Shown: positions 11,521 to 22,744, counted from the stretch's first letter. The stretch: DNA of 64,000 nt from Diadema setosum (GCF_964275005.1 NC_092693.1:30826173-30890172); one strand, 5' to 3'. A program made the numbers and translations. The notes: generated from the letters alone by a model not told the origin.

Positions 11521-12728
11521 TGGGTCAATCCACGTCAAATCAACCAATGCTGCTAACCCAACCCTCTTCAATTTTCTTTAAACTCGCACCAAATGTGTTC
11601 CCCCAAGTGTCTGACGGAAGGTTCTGAAATATTTTGCCCCAAGGTCAAACGGTTGTTAAGATACAGCCTCCCTTAGCAACCAATGTGTGGTCGAACAAGC
11701 GAGTTCAAATAAAATTTGCTATCTTTGATTGACTGCTGCAGCCAAATTAGATGAGTTACATTGCTCATTTTCTGTAAACTGGAAGAACTTTATGATCCTA
11801 ACATGCACATAATATTGTGGCGCGGATATTACTATCCTTTTTTGTGCACAAGGTCACCGAAAATGGTTTTAAGTGTCAAAGCTAATGTTTTTGGGTGCAT
11901 GTTTGGAAGCTGACAACTTCAAAATTCAATTAGCTTAGAACCCAATATTATGCACATTTAAAGACTCTCACTTGCTCAACAGATCTACCAAAAAGCGGCC
12001 AAAAAGTATGTGTCGTTTTCTCGTGGGGTGCCCTCACAGTTGAGGTAGCCTTCATGTGTAAAATGTGTAATTTTGTATGACCACTCTTCCCTCCAAGTTT
12101 GATTGAAATTGAAGTCCTCAGTAGAGAGTTATTCAAGTTTTTGTAGCGTTACGGACGGATGACGGATGGACGACGGACGGACGGATGGATGGACAGACAC
12201 TGCAGGCGATCCCTTAATCTCCCCTCACCTCTGAAACGTAATCAAATTCTATATTTGATGTGAAATGGACTGAAATTTTTCTACAGCTCAAACAATACTC
12301 CATTTAGCATATAAACTGTACTTGAAAATGTTTTGGGGAAATGAATGCACAAGGAAAAACTAGAACTATCACTCAATGTGATTTATACCTCCCACCTAAC
12401 GGTGAGGGAGTTAGCTCAACTAGCAACCATTTGATTACTTTGTAGGTCTATGCTTTCGACTGGAAAAAAAAAAATTACCATGGCAATGCATTTTTAAACA
12501 TTGAATAAAGTATATTTTGTTCACTGATAGTCACATGTGCCATATATACATATCCCAAGTCAAGTGCTCAAAACCTGAGTAAGGTAAACTAATAAAGTAG
12601 AAATGTCCATTGTCGCGCAATGCGATTGTATTCCCCGGCACTAGAGAGGGCACACAAACCATCCACCAACAATATGACTTTTGACCAGGCCATAAAAGAT
12701 GGAACACTCGGGACAGCACTTCAACTAG
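11521..12728. repeat. Degenerate dispersed repeats with GGAC/GGAT tract
   Basis: This area contains a GGACGGAC/GGATGGAT microsatellite at about 12149-12200, followed by caggcgatcccttaatctcccc. A similar tail occurs at 14505-14560. The text between reads like old repeat DNA (for example cacgtcaaatcaaccaatgc). No coding sequence is recognised. Confidence 0.5.
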
Positions 12729-14012
12729 AAATGTCGCTTTGGCGACTGGTATGCCTCCGCCATAATGCATGATTTTCCCAATAGGTCTAGATAGTACATG
12801 TGGACAATGTGTGATTACATTTTCACAAAATTGGCAAAATATTGAAATGACAAGTTTGTCACAAATGTGTTGAATGTTCACCTTCCTTGACCTAGGTTTA
12901 ATTGGATGAATAGGAGAGCATGTATCTAGGGATTTAAGGACTTTAACTTGACTTTGACCCATTCATACATTTAGGCATTGAGTAATTTTCAAGGTACAGG
13001 TGTGGAGAAAAAGTGCAATTTCTGAATTGAATAGTAAATTGTGACCATTTTCATCTGGCCCTTGACCCTAAAATTCATAAGATAATCACTTTCAGGTAGA
13101 ACATGCATAATATGTACTAAGTTTCAAGATAACTTGAGCCACTTCGAGATATGGAGGAAAAAGTTAGTTCAGCACTTTCACTTGATCTTTGACCTTTTGA
13201 CCTTTGAGGCAAAAAAAGAAGAAAAAAAAAACTTTCCAGAGAATTTCTATCAGGTTACACATGCATACACCAAGTGTAAAAAAATAATAACCCTGCTGGC
13301 ATTGCATAAATATGAGGGAAATAGTAAAATTTTGAAGTGTTGCACTTGACCTTTGGCCCCTGACCTTTGACCCCATGAACCCTACATTCTCTAGATAATC
13401 ACTTCCAGTCAGTACATATACTATGTTCCATGAAGATACCTTGAACAATTTTCCAAGGCACGGAGAAAAAAAAGAAGTTTTGATATTTTTACTTGACCTT
13501 TTGACCTTTGACCTTTGACCTCATAACCCAAACTTTCACCAGAGAATCTTAATGGGTAATACATGTATACACTAAGTTTCAAGAAAATATCTTCAGGCAT
13601 TCAATAGATATGGCGAAAATAGTGAAATTTCATGTATTTGACCCTGACCTTTTGACCTTTGACCTTTGACCTCATGACGCAAACTTTCACCAGAGAATCT
13701 TAATTGGGTAATACATGTATACACTAAGTTTCAAGAAAATATCTTCAGGCATTCAATAGATATGGTGGAAATAGTGAAATTTTATGTATTTGACCTTGAC
13801 CTTTTGACCTTTGACCTTGAGCATGTGCACCCAAAAGTTGATAGGCACAACTTCACCCCCTAATACACATACATGCCAAGTTTCATTAGGATACCTCAAC
13901 AGGTTTTGATAGTTACCTTATCCACAAAATTCATTACGGACGGACGGAAGGACGGACGGACGGACAACCCGAAAACATAATGCCTCTGGCACCACTTCGT
14001 GGCGGAGGCATA
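12729..14012. mobile_element. Repeat element with TATGCCTCCGCCA ends and internal ~152-bp tandem units
   Basis: Inverted ends TATGCCTCCGCC (12750) and GGCGGAGGCATA (14001-14012) bound about 1.3 kb. A small palindrome tcgctttggcga lies next to the left end. A GGACGGACGG tract and caacccgaaaacataatgcc lie next to the right end. The interior holds two close copies of a roughly 152-bp unit plus older ones, each rich in TGACCTTTGACC. No coding sequence is seen. Its class is not certain. Confidence 0.65.
13188..13820. promoter_or_regulatory. Cluster of DR1/DR2-type nuclear-receptor motifs inside the repeat
   Basis: TGACCTTTGACC (the complement of GGTCAAAGGTCA, a DR1 site) occurs at about 13361, 13499, 13650 and 13806. 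Neighbouring TGACCTTTTGACCT forms DR2 spacing at about 13190, 13494 and 13645. These match known half-site arrangements for RXR-, HNF4- and COUP-TF-type receptors. Whether they are bound is unknown. Confidence 0.5.
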
Positions 14013-14737
14013 AAAATCAAATAGCTTGTAGATTACATGTATATCATGTTAGAGCTTCGTACTGAATTTGAACAAAATCTGTCAAGAAATGCAGCCTACA
14101 GTATAGAGTGCACACAAACCATCCATCAACAATATGACCTTTGACCCTATAAAAGACAGAACACTGGGGGTGGCACATCCAAAATCTATAGGCCTGTAGA
14201 TTACATCACAATAGACCTTTATACCAAATTTGAACAAAATCCATATGTAGCCTATACAGCGCGCACAAACCATCCATAAACAATATCACCTTTGACCCTA
14301 CAAAAGACGAAAGATGAAGTTTGCACATCTTTGAACTATAGCGGTCACATGTGCCAAATTTTGAGCAAAATGCTCAAAGATTGAGAGAGTTAACTGAATC
14401 CACAGTATTTTTAAAAGATTTTCATTCAAAATATGCTGTTAAACTGTGGCAACGCATTATTCAACAATAACGAAAGATGAAGTTTGCACACTATCTACAT
14501 ACGACAGATGGACGACGGACAGATGCAGCAGGCAATCCTTTAGTCTCCCCGCACCTCCGGTGGGCTCGACAAAAATCATTTCACCACCCATGACACTATT
14601 TCTTTTCTTTTCTTTTTTACTGTGTCATCACATGAGCAATTTCTGCCATGGGAAACAAATCATGCCCAATTTCTTACAAAATGAAGGAACTTCGTATCTT
14701 TATATTGTTCAATCCATGTTCTCAAAATGTTTCTATC

Positions 14738-14770
<33 letters not shown>

Positions 14771-15067
14771 GCAGACATAGAGATACTTTTTGATGTTCAA
14801 TTATCGAGACACAGTGTAATTCACAACAACTGACATTTCAAAAGCGGGTCCATCTAAATTGTGTACTTCATACACATCTTACCCAATATGAAAGTTTCAA
14901 AACTTTCACTTAGGAAACCACAAATTAATCAGAGTGATAGCACATAAATCAATTTGGCCAAAAGGTTCTGACTAGGACAATCTTCCACTTACTAATAATT
15001 CATGTACAGAATGATTAATTCTTTCAAAGCTGCCCTGAAAAGCAAGTTCTCTTTATCAGCTTACAGA
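14013..15067. other. Repeat remnants, no gene recognised
   Basis: Two or three degenerate copies of a unit containing cgcacaaaccatccat and caatatgacctttgaccct lie at about 14105, 14265 and 12645, ending in a gacggacag/tctccccgcacc tail near 14510-14560. A run of about 25 A lies near 14740-14764. Nothing coding is seen. Confidence 0.5.
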
Positions 15068-15640
15068 TTAAAGGACAAGTCCACCTACAGTACTATAAGA
15101 ATTAGGAGAATGCAGCAGTATTAACAGAACATATCAGTGAAAGTTTGAGGAAAATTGGACAATCCATTCAAAAGTTATGAATATTTGAAGTTTCAGTGCC
15201 GCTATTGCTGGATGAGAAGACTACTACAGCTTGTGATGTCACATGAGTATAACCATATAAAGAAAATATAAAGAAAACTCAACATATTTTCACTTTTCTC
15301 GCACAGTAAAAGAGCACTTGAATTGCTGTTTTCAGAAGGCAGGGGGAATAATATTACCCTTAACATATATGTCAGAAGGGAGGTGAGGGAATGTGCACTT
15401 TTTTCACAAAATGAAGAAATTTTGTGGAATTCTCTTTATATTTTCCTTATATCGTTCTACACATGTGACATCATACGTGTACACTAAAGTAGTCTTCTCA
15501 TCCAGCAGTGACTGTGATGAAACTTCAAAAATTCATAACTTTTGAACGCATTGTCTCATTTTAAAATCCTCAAACTCTCACTGATGTGTTCTACTAATAT
15601 TGCTGCATTCTTTCAATCCCTACGTTGACTTGTCCTTTAA
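15068..15640. mobile_element. TTAA-flanked foldback element, family A copy 1
   Basis: TTAA lies at both ends. The inverted termini are AGGACAAGTCCACC and the complement of GACTTGTCCT. The whole element is nearly palindromic: the left half reads (..tggatgagaagactactac..gatgtcacatgagta..), and the right half repeats it inverted (..agtagtcttctcatcca..). There is no coding sequence. Five relatives lie in this window. Confidence 0.8.
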
Positions 15641-15660
15641 AGGCCACTTAGACAAAGGTT

Positions 15661-16229
15661 TTAAAGGACAAGTTCACCTTCATAAACATGTGGATTGAGT
15701 GAATTCAGCAATATTAGAACACATCAGTGAGAGTTGGGGGAAATCGGACAATCCCTTCAAGAGTTATGCATTTTTTGAAGTTTCTGCTCAGTCACGTGCT
15801 GGGTGAGAAAACTACTACAGCTTGTGATGTCACATATGTACAACGATATGAGGAAAGTATAAAGAAAATTCAACATATTTTCACTTTTTTCACATAATAA
15901 TAGAGCATTTGACTTGCCTCTTTCAGAAGGCAGGGGGAATAATATCACCCTTAACATAATATCAGTAGCAAGTCGAAGGAACATAACTTTTTACAAAAAA
16001 TACAATTTTGTGAAATTCGCTTGATATTTTCCTCATATCGTTGTGTGCATGAGACATTAAACACTGTAGTAGTCTTCTCATCCAGCAATGACTATGCAGA
16101 AACTTTAAAAATTTGTAACTTTTGAAAGGATTGTCTCAAACTTTCACTGATATAAATTCTACTGATACTGCTGCATTCTCTCAATCCTTTTGTAAATGTA
16201 CTGTATAAGAAGGTGAACTTGTCCTTTAT
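15661..16229. mobile_element. TTAA-type foldback element, family A copy 2
   Basis: The left end is TTAAAGGACAAGTTCACC and the right end is GGTGAACTTGTCCTTTA. The two halves are inverted copies, as in copy 1. The right flank reads TTATA rather than TTAA, so that end has drifted. It lies 20 bp from copy 1. Confidence 0.8.
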
Positions 16230-16410
16230 ATTTAAGTATGAGAAAAGACTGCACCGTAACCCTGAAAGTGCAAACGTGTAATATTATTTACATGATTATC
16301 ACAACATATCTCATTTTTACTGCAGTCCCCACACCCTTATACACTCTACAGAGAGGACAAAATTATCAGGGCTCAGCAGTATTTATTACTATTATTATTA
16401 TTTTGTGTGT

Positions 16411-16431
16411 GTGTGTGTGTGTGTGTGTGGC
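16411..16431. repeat. (GT)n microsatellite
   Basis: This is a run of about ten GT units between two family A elements. Confidence 0.9.
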
Positions 16432-16443
16432 CCATTCAGACCA

Positions 16444-17011
16444 TTAAAGGACAAGTTCACCCTCATAAACATAATGATTGAGAGAATGCAGCAATATTAG
16501 TAGAACACATCAGTGAAAGTTTGAGGAAAATTGGATGATCAATGCAAAAGTTATGAATTTTTAAAATTTTTGTGTTGGAACCGCTGGATGAGGAGACTAC
16601 TAAGGCTCGTGATGTCATATGAGTACAACAGTATAAAGAAAATGTAAAGAAAATTCAACATATTTTCACTTTTTTGGCATAATAAAAGAGCACTTGACTT
16701 GCCTCTTTCTAAAGGCAATGGGAATAATATTACCCATAACATATTGTCAGTAACGAATCAAGGGAATGTGTACTTTTTTCAAAAGATTAAATTTTGTGAA
16801 ATTCTCTTTATATTTTCCTTATATTGTTGTACGCATGTGACATCATACACTGCCGTAGTCTTCTCATCCAGCGGTGACTGCACAAAAACTTCAAAAATTC
16901 ATAACTTTTGAACGGATTGTCCGATTTTCCTCAAACTTTCAATGATGTGTTCTACTAATATTGCTACATTCTCTCAATCCTTATGTTAATGAAGGTGAAC
17001 TTGTCCTTTAA
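16444..17011. mobile_element. TTAA-flanked foldback element, family A copy 3
   Basis: Perfect TTAA lies at both ends, with termini AGGACAAGTTCACC and GGTGAACTTGTCCT. The halves are long inverted repeats (atgaggagactactaaggc left; gtagtcttctcatccagcgg right). Confidence 0.85.
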
Positions 17012-18560
17012 AATCTTCAAATAAGATATTTTGGTGGCCTGAAAAAAAAAATTTAGGGCCTGAAATAAAAAGGAAATATGATTAGATGCCCAACTGCATC
17101 ACCAAGAAGGAAATTTGGTTGCCCGACATCAACTTTTAGTGGCTGCAGGCCACCCGGCCACTGCTGAAAATGAGTCCTGTACATCTTAATATGGCTCTAA
17201 AATCAGTGTTAGAATATGAAAAGTTTACGGAAATTCCATCCTGATAACATGTTGCTTCGTATGCAAGAAAAAAAAAATCAGAATAGATCAGCACAAATTT
17301 GGAGGAAAAGAAGACACAAAAAAGTTTTTAAAAATTTGGGCCTAAGGCTATAGGTTCCTATAGGCCCTTTTTTAGAGAGTATAGGTCAAGTTGGCATCTC
17401 TGATACATAAGTGATGATTGAGCAGCTCTCTATTTGATTTAAACACTAAATACTACATTTTTAAAAACATCTAACAGACAATTAATAAAATTTTCATTTT
17501 TTCCAACAATAAAATACTGCTTGACTTAATATCTCTTTCAAAAAGTAGCTGGGAAACAATTATATATTACCCTTACTAGGCCTTAGCAATGTAGGGCCTA
17601 CTGTATGTCAGTAACAAATCAGGGAATGTAGACTGCTCACCATTTAAAAAACAAAAATGTTGTGAAATTTTCTTTATATTTCTTTTCCTGAAACATTCTC
17701 TGATGCAATTGAAAAAAAAAAAAATCACTCATTTTGAGTTTGTTCCCTTTTATATCAAACCCAATGATGCAACATTTGTTTCTATCAAAGATAGGGTGGA
17801 CATCAATGGTAAAAGGTGTTATGTTTATGGGAAAATATTCACCATGGCATATTAGTAGCCAAGGCCTACTACAGTATCTTTGGAAAAAAAAAAAAAAAAT
17901 CCAGCTGCAAAAAATGTTAAAAATCAATTCATGCTCAAAATATTAAAATAAATATAATAACAAAAAAAAGTTTGCATGATCCAAATTATATACTCCCTTT
18001 CATGATAGGCATACATTGTTTTCAACAAATCAACTTTACTAGCAAGATTTTCTTAAAATACACAAATATGTATTTTGATAGTACAAGTAGGCAACCTACG
18101 AGTACAACTGTCTCGCGTCTTTTGATTTCAAACTTTTAAGTTTTGTGAAAATATTTCATTCATTTATCAAAGACATAGATCATTTAGGTCATGAATCAAA
18201 TATGATTCCTTTAAATACTAAATATGAAATTTATATTGTCTTCCTCTTTTTTTTTTTCCTTCGTTGACTGTTGATCAGAGATGTTTGATTCAGTTACTAG
18301 TTACTGTCTCAGTTGTTGTTTAGGACTCGCAGCAGTGAACTTGGCTGAATTGCGCCCCCTCGGTTTCTTTCATGTTCACATCACAATAAACACTTGGGTA
18401 GGCGCCATGCATGCAGCGTTTGCAATAATGCAAAATGTACAACAGTACACAGTAGGCCTACATTGCTACATTGCATTGCAGGGTCTAGATAACCTGTTAT
18501 GTCGAAGTGCCGTAACATACGCCTTGCTTGTGGTAGTGAGTGAAATAATAGATGATGCGG
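17012..18560. other. AT-rich region, no gene recognised
   Basis: This is low-complexity AT-rich DNA with short A and T runs. At 17030-17180 are paired ggcctga/ggccac motifs that look like an eroded small repeat. A partial, weak resemblance to the family A interior lies near 17520-17700. No exon pattern was found. Confidence 0.45.
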
Positions 18561-18599
18561 AATGATACAGAGGGGATGGAGTCAGGATTTTGTCATTTT

Positions 18600-19480
18600 A
18601 TACCCGAGATCCTCTCGGATTAGAAGGAGCTTCATCCATGCAAACCGGGCAAGGCAAAGTCGTAAGACTGCTTTTATCGCTGATTGTGTGGTGCGATGGA
18701 GCCCGGCACCGCGCCACCCGCCGGGCCGGGTTCGAGCGATATGGGCGATGTATCCTTGCTCCCACGCATTCACACCATGGTCCATGTGTAGGCAAAAATT
18801 CCGTGATAGTGATATAGATCTAGACAACACACCCACTGCACTTATGATATCGCAGTCCGTACCATAAATGCACACAAAAACACGGCGACATTACGACCTG
18901 CCGCACAGTATAACAGTACGAGTGCGAGTGGCGTTGCCTAACATGCATGTTAGTCCATCCATAAATAACACAACGCCCGGGCCCGCCGCGCTGACTAGTA
19001 TATGCACCGCGAAGCTCAACAGCAACCGGCGGCGCGGCGGGCATACACATACCGGGTGGCTCAGCTCGGCTCGGGACAGTACGAGTAGATGATGAAAAAA
19101 AAACTGAATTACATCTACATTGGAAAACCCCAGATACATATACACATGTAAATATGTCAAAGAAAAGCATACGATGTACTTACTTGTCTCACACATGCGC
19201 AAGTGGGGACACTTTGTACCACCACACACCCCACATCAGGCAATAACCAGCAAAGAGAGGTTTCAACGCAGACGACGCGACCAGGCGAGCTCCGACGCGA
19301 GATTACGGATTCAATCCTCACACTTGTACCAACCACTGAACCAGCACTAGCAGCAAAGCGAGCTCAGTAGCAGAAGACTTCACAGAAAATGTCACGATTT
19401 CTGCTCAACCACAGAGTACGTCGCCAATTAATGCAGAAACATAATATCAAATTAGAGGTGATTTATCCGCATTCAAAATT
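18600..19480. other. CpG-rich stretch, no coding gene recognised
   Basis: GC and CpG content rise above the surroundings (for example ccacccgccgggccgggttc near 18715 and gcccgggcccgccgcgctg near 18975). Open frames on both strands overlap and are probably CpG-driven shadows. This stretch lies on the minus-strand downstream side of the promoter-like motif cluster at 19.5 kb, as expected for a promoter-proximal, weakly methylated area. Confidence 0.4.
19183..19480 (-). other. Candidate non-coding first exon of the zinc-finger gene
   Basis: On the minus strand, a strong donor (GAGACAA|GTAAGTAC) lies at 19182. It is about 300 bases downstream of the promoter-like motif cluster. A plausible acceptor (ctacttcag) lies at 9942, 25 bases before the start codon of the zinc-finger gene. 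Joining them would give a 5'UTR with a roughly 9.2 kb intron. This rests only on signal placement. Confidence 0.3.
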
Positions 19481-19490
19481 TGGCAATCAC

Positions 19491-19567
19491 AAAATGGCGT
19501 TTTATGCACTCTGGGTAATATTCTATGCAAATTAGAATTACCCATGATTCCTAACCGCGCATGCGTT
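19491..19567. promoter_or_regulatory. Compact promoter-like cluster: YY1, two ZNF143/SPH-like sites, octamer, NRF1-like
   Basis: In 77 bp there are AAAATGGCG (YY1-like, 19491-19499), TACCCAGAGTGCA on the minus strand (ZNF143/SPH-like, 19505-19517), a perfect octamer ATGCAAAT (19525-19532), TACCCATGATTCC on the plus strand (SPH-like, 19539-19551) and CGCGCATGCG (NRF1-like, from 19556). These motifs are known to cluster in TATA-less housekeeping promoters. SPH plus octamer is also typical of snRNA-type enhancers. No known snRNA sequence was seen on either side. The target gene is inferred, not shown. Confidence 0.5.
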
Positions 19568-19861
19568 CTATTCTTTGCTTCGAGATGTGTTGTGTGCGTT
19601 GTGGTAGATGGAGTACTTGTATACGGACACACACGTAATCGCACGATCAGTGCATTTGCTATTTGCCATCACCAAACGCACAAACAGCAAAGCTAACCCA
19701 AGTGAGTCTGGTCTACACACACTCTCCTTCGCGCGCACAGAACGCATTACATACACACAAAAGGCATAGGTAACACCCTCGAACTGTTGGGATGAGTGCG
19801 CGTTCTGCGTGATACATGCACTACTTACCCATAGTCGTCGCCCGCTGTCTGTGGCTTTTGT

Positions 19862-19891
19862 ATGTGTGTGTGTGTGTGTGTATGTGTGTGT
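19862..19891. repeat. (GT)n microsatellite
   Basis: TGTG repeats are interrupted once by TATG. Confidence 0.85.
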
Positions 19892-20339
19892 TGATTGGAA
19901 ACGCGTGTTTGTGTGCTGTTGGTGCTGTACAGTCTGTGGGAATTCAAAGTATTCATCGCTCGCGCGCGCACTTTTCTGTGGGTATGTAATCATGAACTTT
20001 GGATACTGTCATGTGATGTGCAGTATTGTAGTTCGTATGGAACTTTTTTTGTTGTAGGAGTGAGTAGAATGTGAAACGTGTAGGACTATTCCACGTATCC
20101 TACTGCGCGCATACGGAATTCGAATCTTGACGTCTGGTATGATTATATGGGCTGCCACGTCACGCCATGCGGAGCTAGAGAGGATGATGAAATATTACAC
20201 TCGACTTCTATACTGAGGTATACATGGTAGACCTACGCAGAGCTGGATTCATTTCCATTTCTCTGTTAGTAACCATAACTTATTGCAAGCAGCAACAGAA
20301 CTGCATGACCTGCGCGCTTTCTCCGTTCTCGCGCGCGAA

Positions 20340-20494
20340 TATAAAATCACATCGACCGCTTAAAGTCCTCGGCTAACGAGAGCGAGCCAAAAGGAGGACG
20401 CCGCATAATGAAGCATTTGGTACGCTGTCGTATTTGACATCCAAGTCAAAATACGACAAATCCCAGGCGATTACGTGACGTGCTGTGACGTCAC
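20340..20494. promoter_or_regulatory. TATA-like box, near-perfect hairpin and CRE motif
   Basis: TATAAAA lies at 20340-20346 next to a cgcgcgcg stretch. An inverted repeat, GTCGTATTTGAC with GTCAAAATACGAC around a 6-base loop, lies at 20427-20457. A perfect CRE palindrome TGACGTCA lies at 20486-20493, with acgtgacg just before it. There is no adjacent open frame. It could be a promoter of an unannotated transcript or part of a repeat. Confidence 0.3.
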
Positions 20495-20618
20495 ACAAGC
20501 CGACTTTCTACTAGTATCTATTTTGAACAACGCCCTTTAATATCTTCAAAATGATTTCTGCGACTCTGCTAAGTGAAGATCATACGAAAATTAGATCTAG
20601 GTCTGACTGCAAACCACC

Positions 20619-20722
20619 AATATATATACATATATATATATATATATGATATTCTATAATATATGTAAATATATATATATAATATATATTGTAATATATA
20701 TTTTAGATATATATGTATATAT

Positions 20723-20776
<54 letters not shown>
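20619..20776. repeat. AT microsatellite block
   Basis: About 155 bp of (AT)n, (TATATG)n and related runs. It can fold as cruciforms and is likely to be unstable. Confidence 0.9.
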
Positions 20777-20777
<1 letters not shown>

Positions 20778-21169
20778 GCTGTGTTCCATTAGGAAAGAGG
20801 AGGTGCAGTAATCCCGCAAACAAACTAATCATCAATGTGGTCAGTTCATAAGAAAAAAAAAAAATAGGGTGCCTATGTAGTAGATTTCTGAACAGGCCTC
20901 ATAATTATCTGTACGTAACATTGTTACGAGCAAGACGGCTATTCTGAAGTAATTCGTGCAATCAATAATTGAAAAACATACGATTTCATAATATGACGCA
21001 TTGTCCCTAGATGTGAAAACGCACTTAATGTAATGTTTTGTACACACAAACTTTCTTTAACTTTTATTCTATTTTTCTTTCAAATATTTGGTCACATCAG
21101 ACAGAAGTTTTCTTCTGAGGACAGGTGGAAAGGTATCTTATCGATATAAAGCCAGGTTTGAAGAAAAAT

Positions 21170-21283
21170 TTCTATGACAAATTTCCTCTCGGCCAATCAG
21201 ATGCAAGGATTTCAGTAGCTTGTCACATCTATGACAACTTGTCACTGATGACAAGTTTTATGAAACGGGCCCCAGGAGAGGTT
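21170..21283. mobile_element. Fragment of the catttcatgaa/tttgtcagaca foldback family
   Basis: The core reads cggccaatcagatgcaagga followed by gacaacttgtcactgatgac and tttatgaaacgggcccc. Whole relatives are at 44785-44940 and 60405-60552. The left end is eroded. Confidence 0.55.
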
Positions 21284-21354
21284 TTTCCAATCATTATATT
21301 TCTTATGGTTCAATTGGTCAAGTGTCAATGCTCCCTCCTCCTCTTCGTTATTCC

Positions 21355-21595
21355 CAGGGCCGGCGGAGCGTTTTCAAAAGTGTGGAGGCCCACTTCCGGG
21401 TTTCATGAGCTAACAAGCAAAGAAAAAAAAAAAAAGAAAAAGGGCCTCAGCTCATCTCTCCCCTTCCACTTCGGGGATTCTTCACGTATACTTCCGGGTT
21501 AAAAAAAATGTGGGGGCTCAAAGTGATGACACCTTATGTATTCATTTGTATGTTAAAGTCGGCCCCCCACGGCCCCCACGGCTCCGCCGGCCATG
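21355..21595. mobile_element. Short hAT-like element (CAGGGCCGGCGGAGC ends)
   Basis: CAGGGCCGGCGGAGC on the left matches the complement of the right end, GCTCCGCCGGCCATG, with one change. The interior repeats ccacttccggg/acttccgggtt and contains an A-run. It is about 240 bp with no coding sequence. Confidence 0.6.
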
Positions 21596-22178
21596 ATTTT
21601 AATCCTAAAATGAAAATATAGGTTAATCGTTGTATTCCGAAAGTTCGTCATCGACGCCAACAATGAACCTTCGGGATACGATCACAGCCCCTTGTCTCCC
21701 CCTTACTCCTCCCTACCTTCCCCACCCCCCCCCCCCACCAAAAAAGAAAGAAAGAAATAACATGGCAAGAATATCGTCACAGAAGTCCAGAACCCTGAAA
21801 GTCATTGAAAGTCGTGCGAATTGTGTTCTTTTATCTACAGCATAAAGAATGGAGGCAGTACAGATTCTGCCCCCCCCCCCCCCGCCAAATTAGTGCGACA
21901 GGTGCGGAATATAGGGTCTATACAGACACAACAACAATTTACTATTGAGAATAATCTTATGGGATCTCTGAGATATGTAGGTCCCAATTCGCTCCCTGCA
22001 TATACCTTCGCTGATCTTAAAATACTAAAGAAGACCCTTAGGTCTGCTACTATAAACGACACTCACTATACATTTGCCACTATATCTACGCCCATTCCGG
22101 GTCACTTTTTTTTTTCTTTACATTCAGTATATAGGACATGAATCAACCACCAGTCAGCTCTTTTGATTTCACTTCATA
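21596..22178. other. No gene recognised
   Basis: This stretch contains C-runs at 21719-21736 and 21872-21885. No repeat boundary, exon or motif could be supported. Confidence 0.4.
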
Positions 22179-22744
22179 TTAAAGGGAAGGTAAACCCAAA
22201 GAGCAATGTGGATTGAGTGAAAGCAGCAACATTAATCAGTGAAAGTTTGAGAAAAATCGGACAATCGATGCAAAAGTTATGAATTTTTAAAGTTTTGGTG
22301 TTGGAACCGCTGGATAAGGAGACTACTAGAGGATATGACGTATGAGTGGACAACAATACAAAGAAAATATAAAGGATATTCAACAAAAATTCACTTTTCT
22401 AGAATTATGAAAGAGCAGTGGACCAACCGCTTTCAGAAAGCAGGGGGAATAATAATTGCTACCCTTAACATATGTCAATATCAAGTTGATGGAATTTGTA
22501 ATTTTCATGAAAAATGGATTTTTGTAGTATTTTCTTTATATTTTCTTGATATTGTAGTCCACTCATACGTCATAACCTCTAGTAGTCTCCTCATCCAGCG
22601 GTTCCAACACCAAAACTTTAAGAATTCATAACTTTTGCATCGATTGTCCGATTTTCTTCAAACTTTCACTGATGTGTTTTACTTTTTTTTTTGTTGCTGC
22701 TTTCACTCAATCCACATTGTTCTTGGGGTTTATCTTCCCTTTAA
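22179..22744. mobile_element. TTAA-flanked foldback element, divergent relative of family A
   Basis: TTAA lies at both ends, with termini AGGGAAGGTAAACCC and the complement of GGGGTTTATCTTCCCT. The interior halves share family A text (agtgaaagtttgag, ggacaatcgatgcaaaagtt, ggataaggagactactaga) in inverted order, but the tip sequence differs. It is a sister subfamily with swapped ends. Confidence 0.75.

Noticed and set aside
12000-14500. CRISPR-like array suggested by regular repeats
   Set aside because: Units are long, variable and without unique spacers. The sequence is clearly animal, and the repeats are transposon-internal.
18690-18760. gggttcgagcgat, resembling a tRNA B box
   Set aside because: No A box or foldable acceptor/anticodon arms at the right distance. 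The GC-rich context explains the match.
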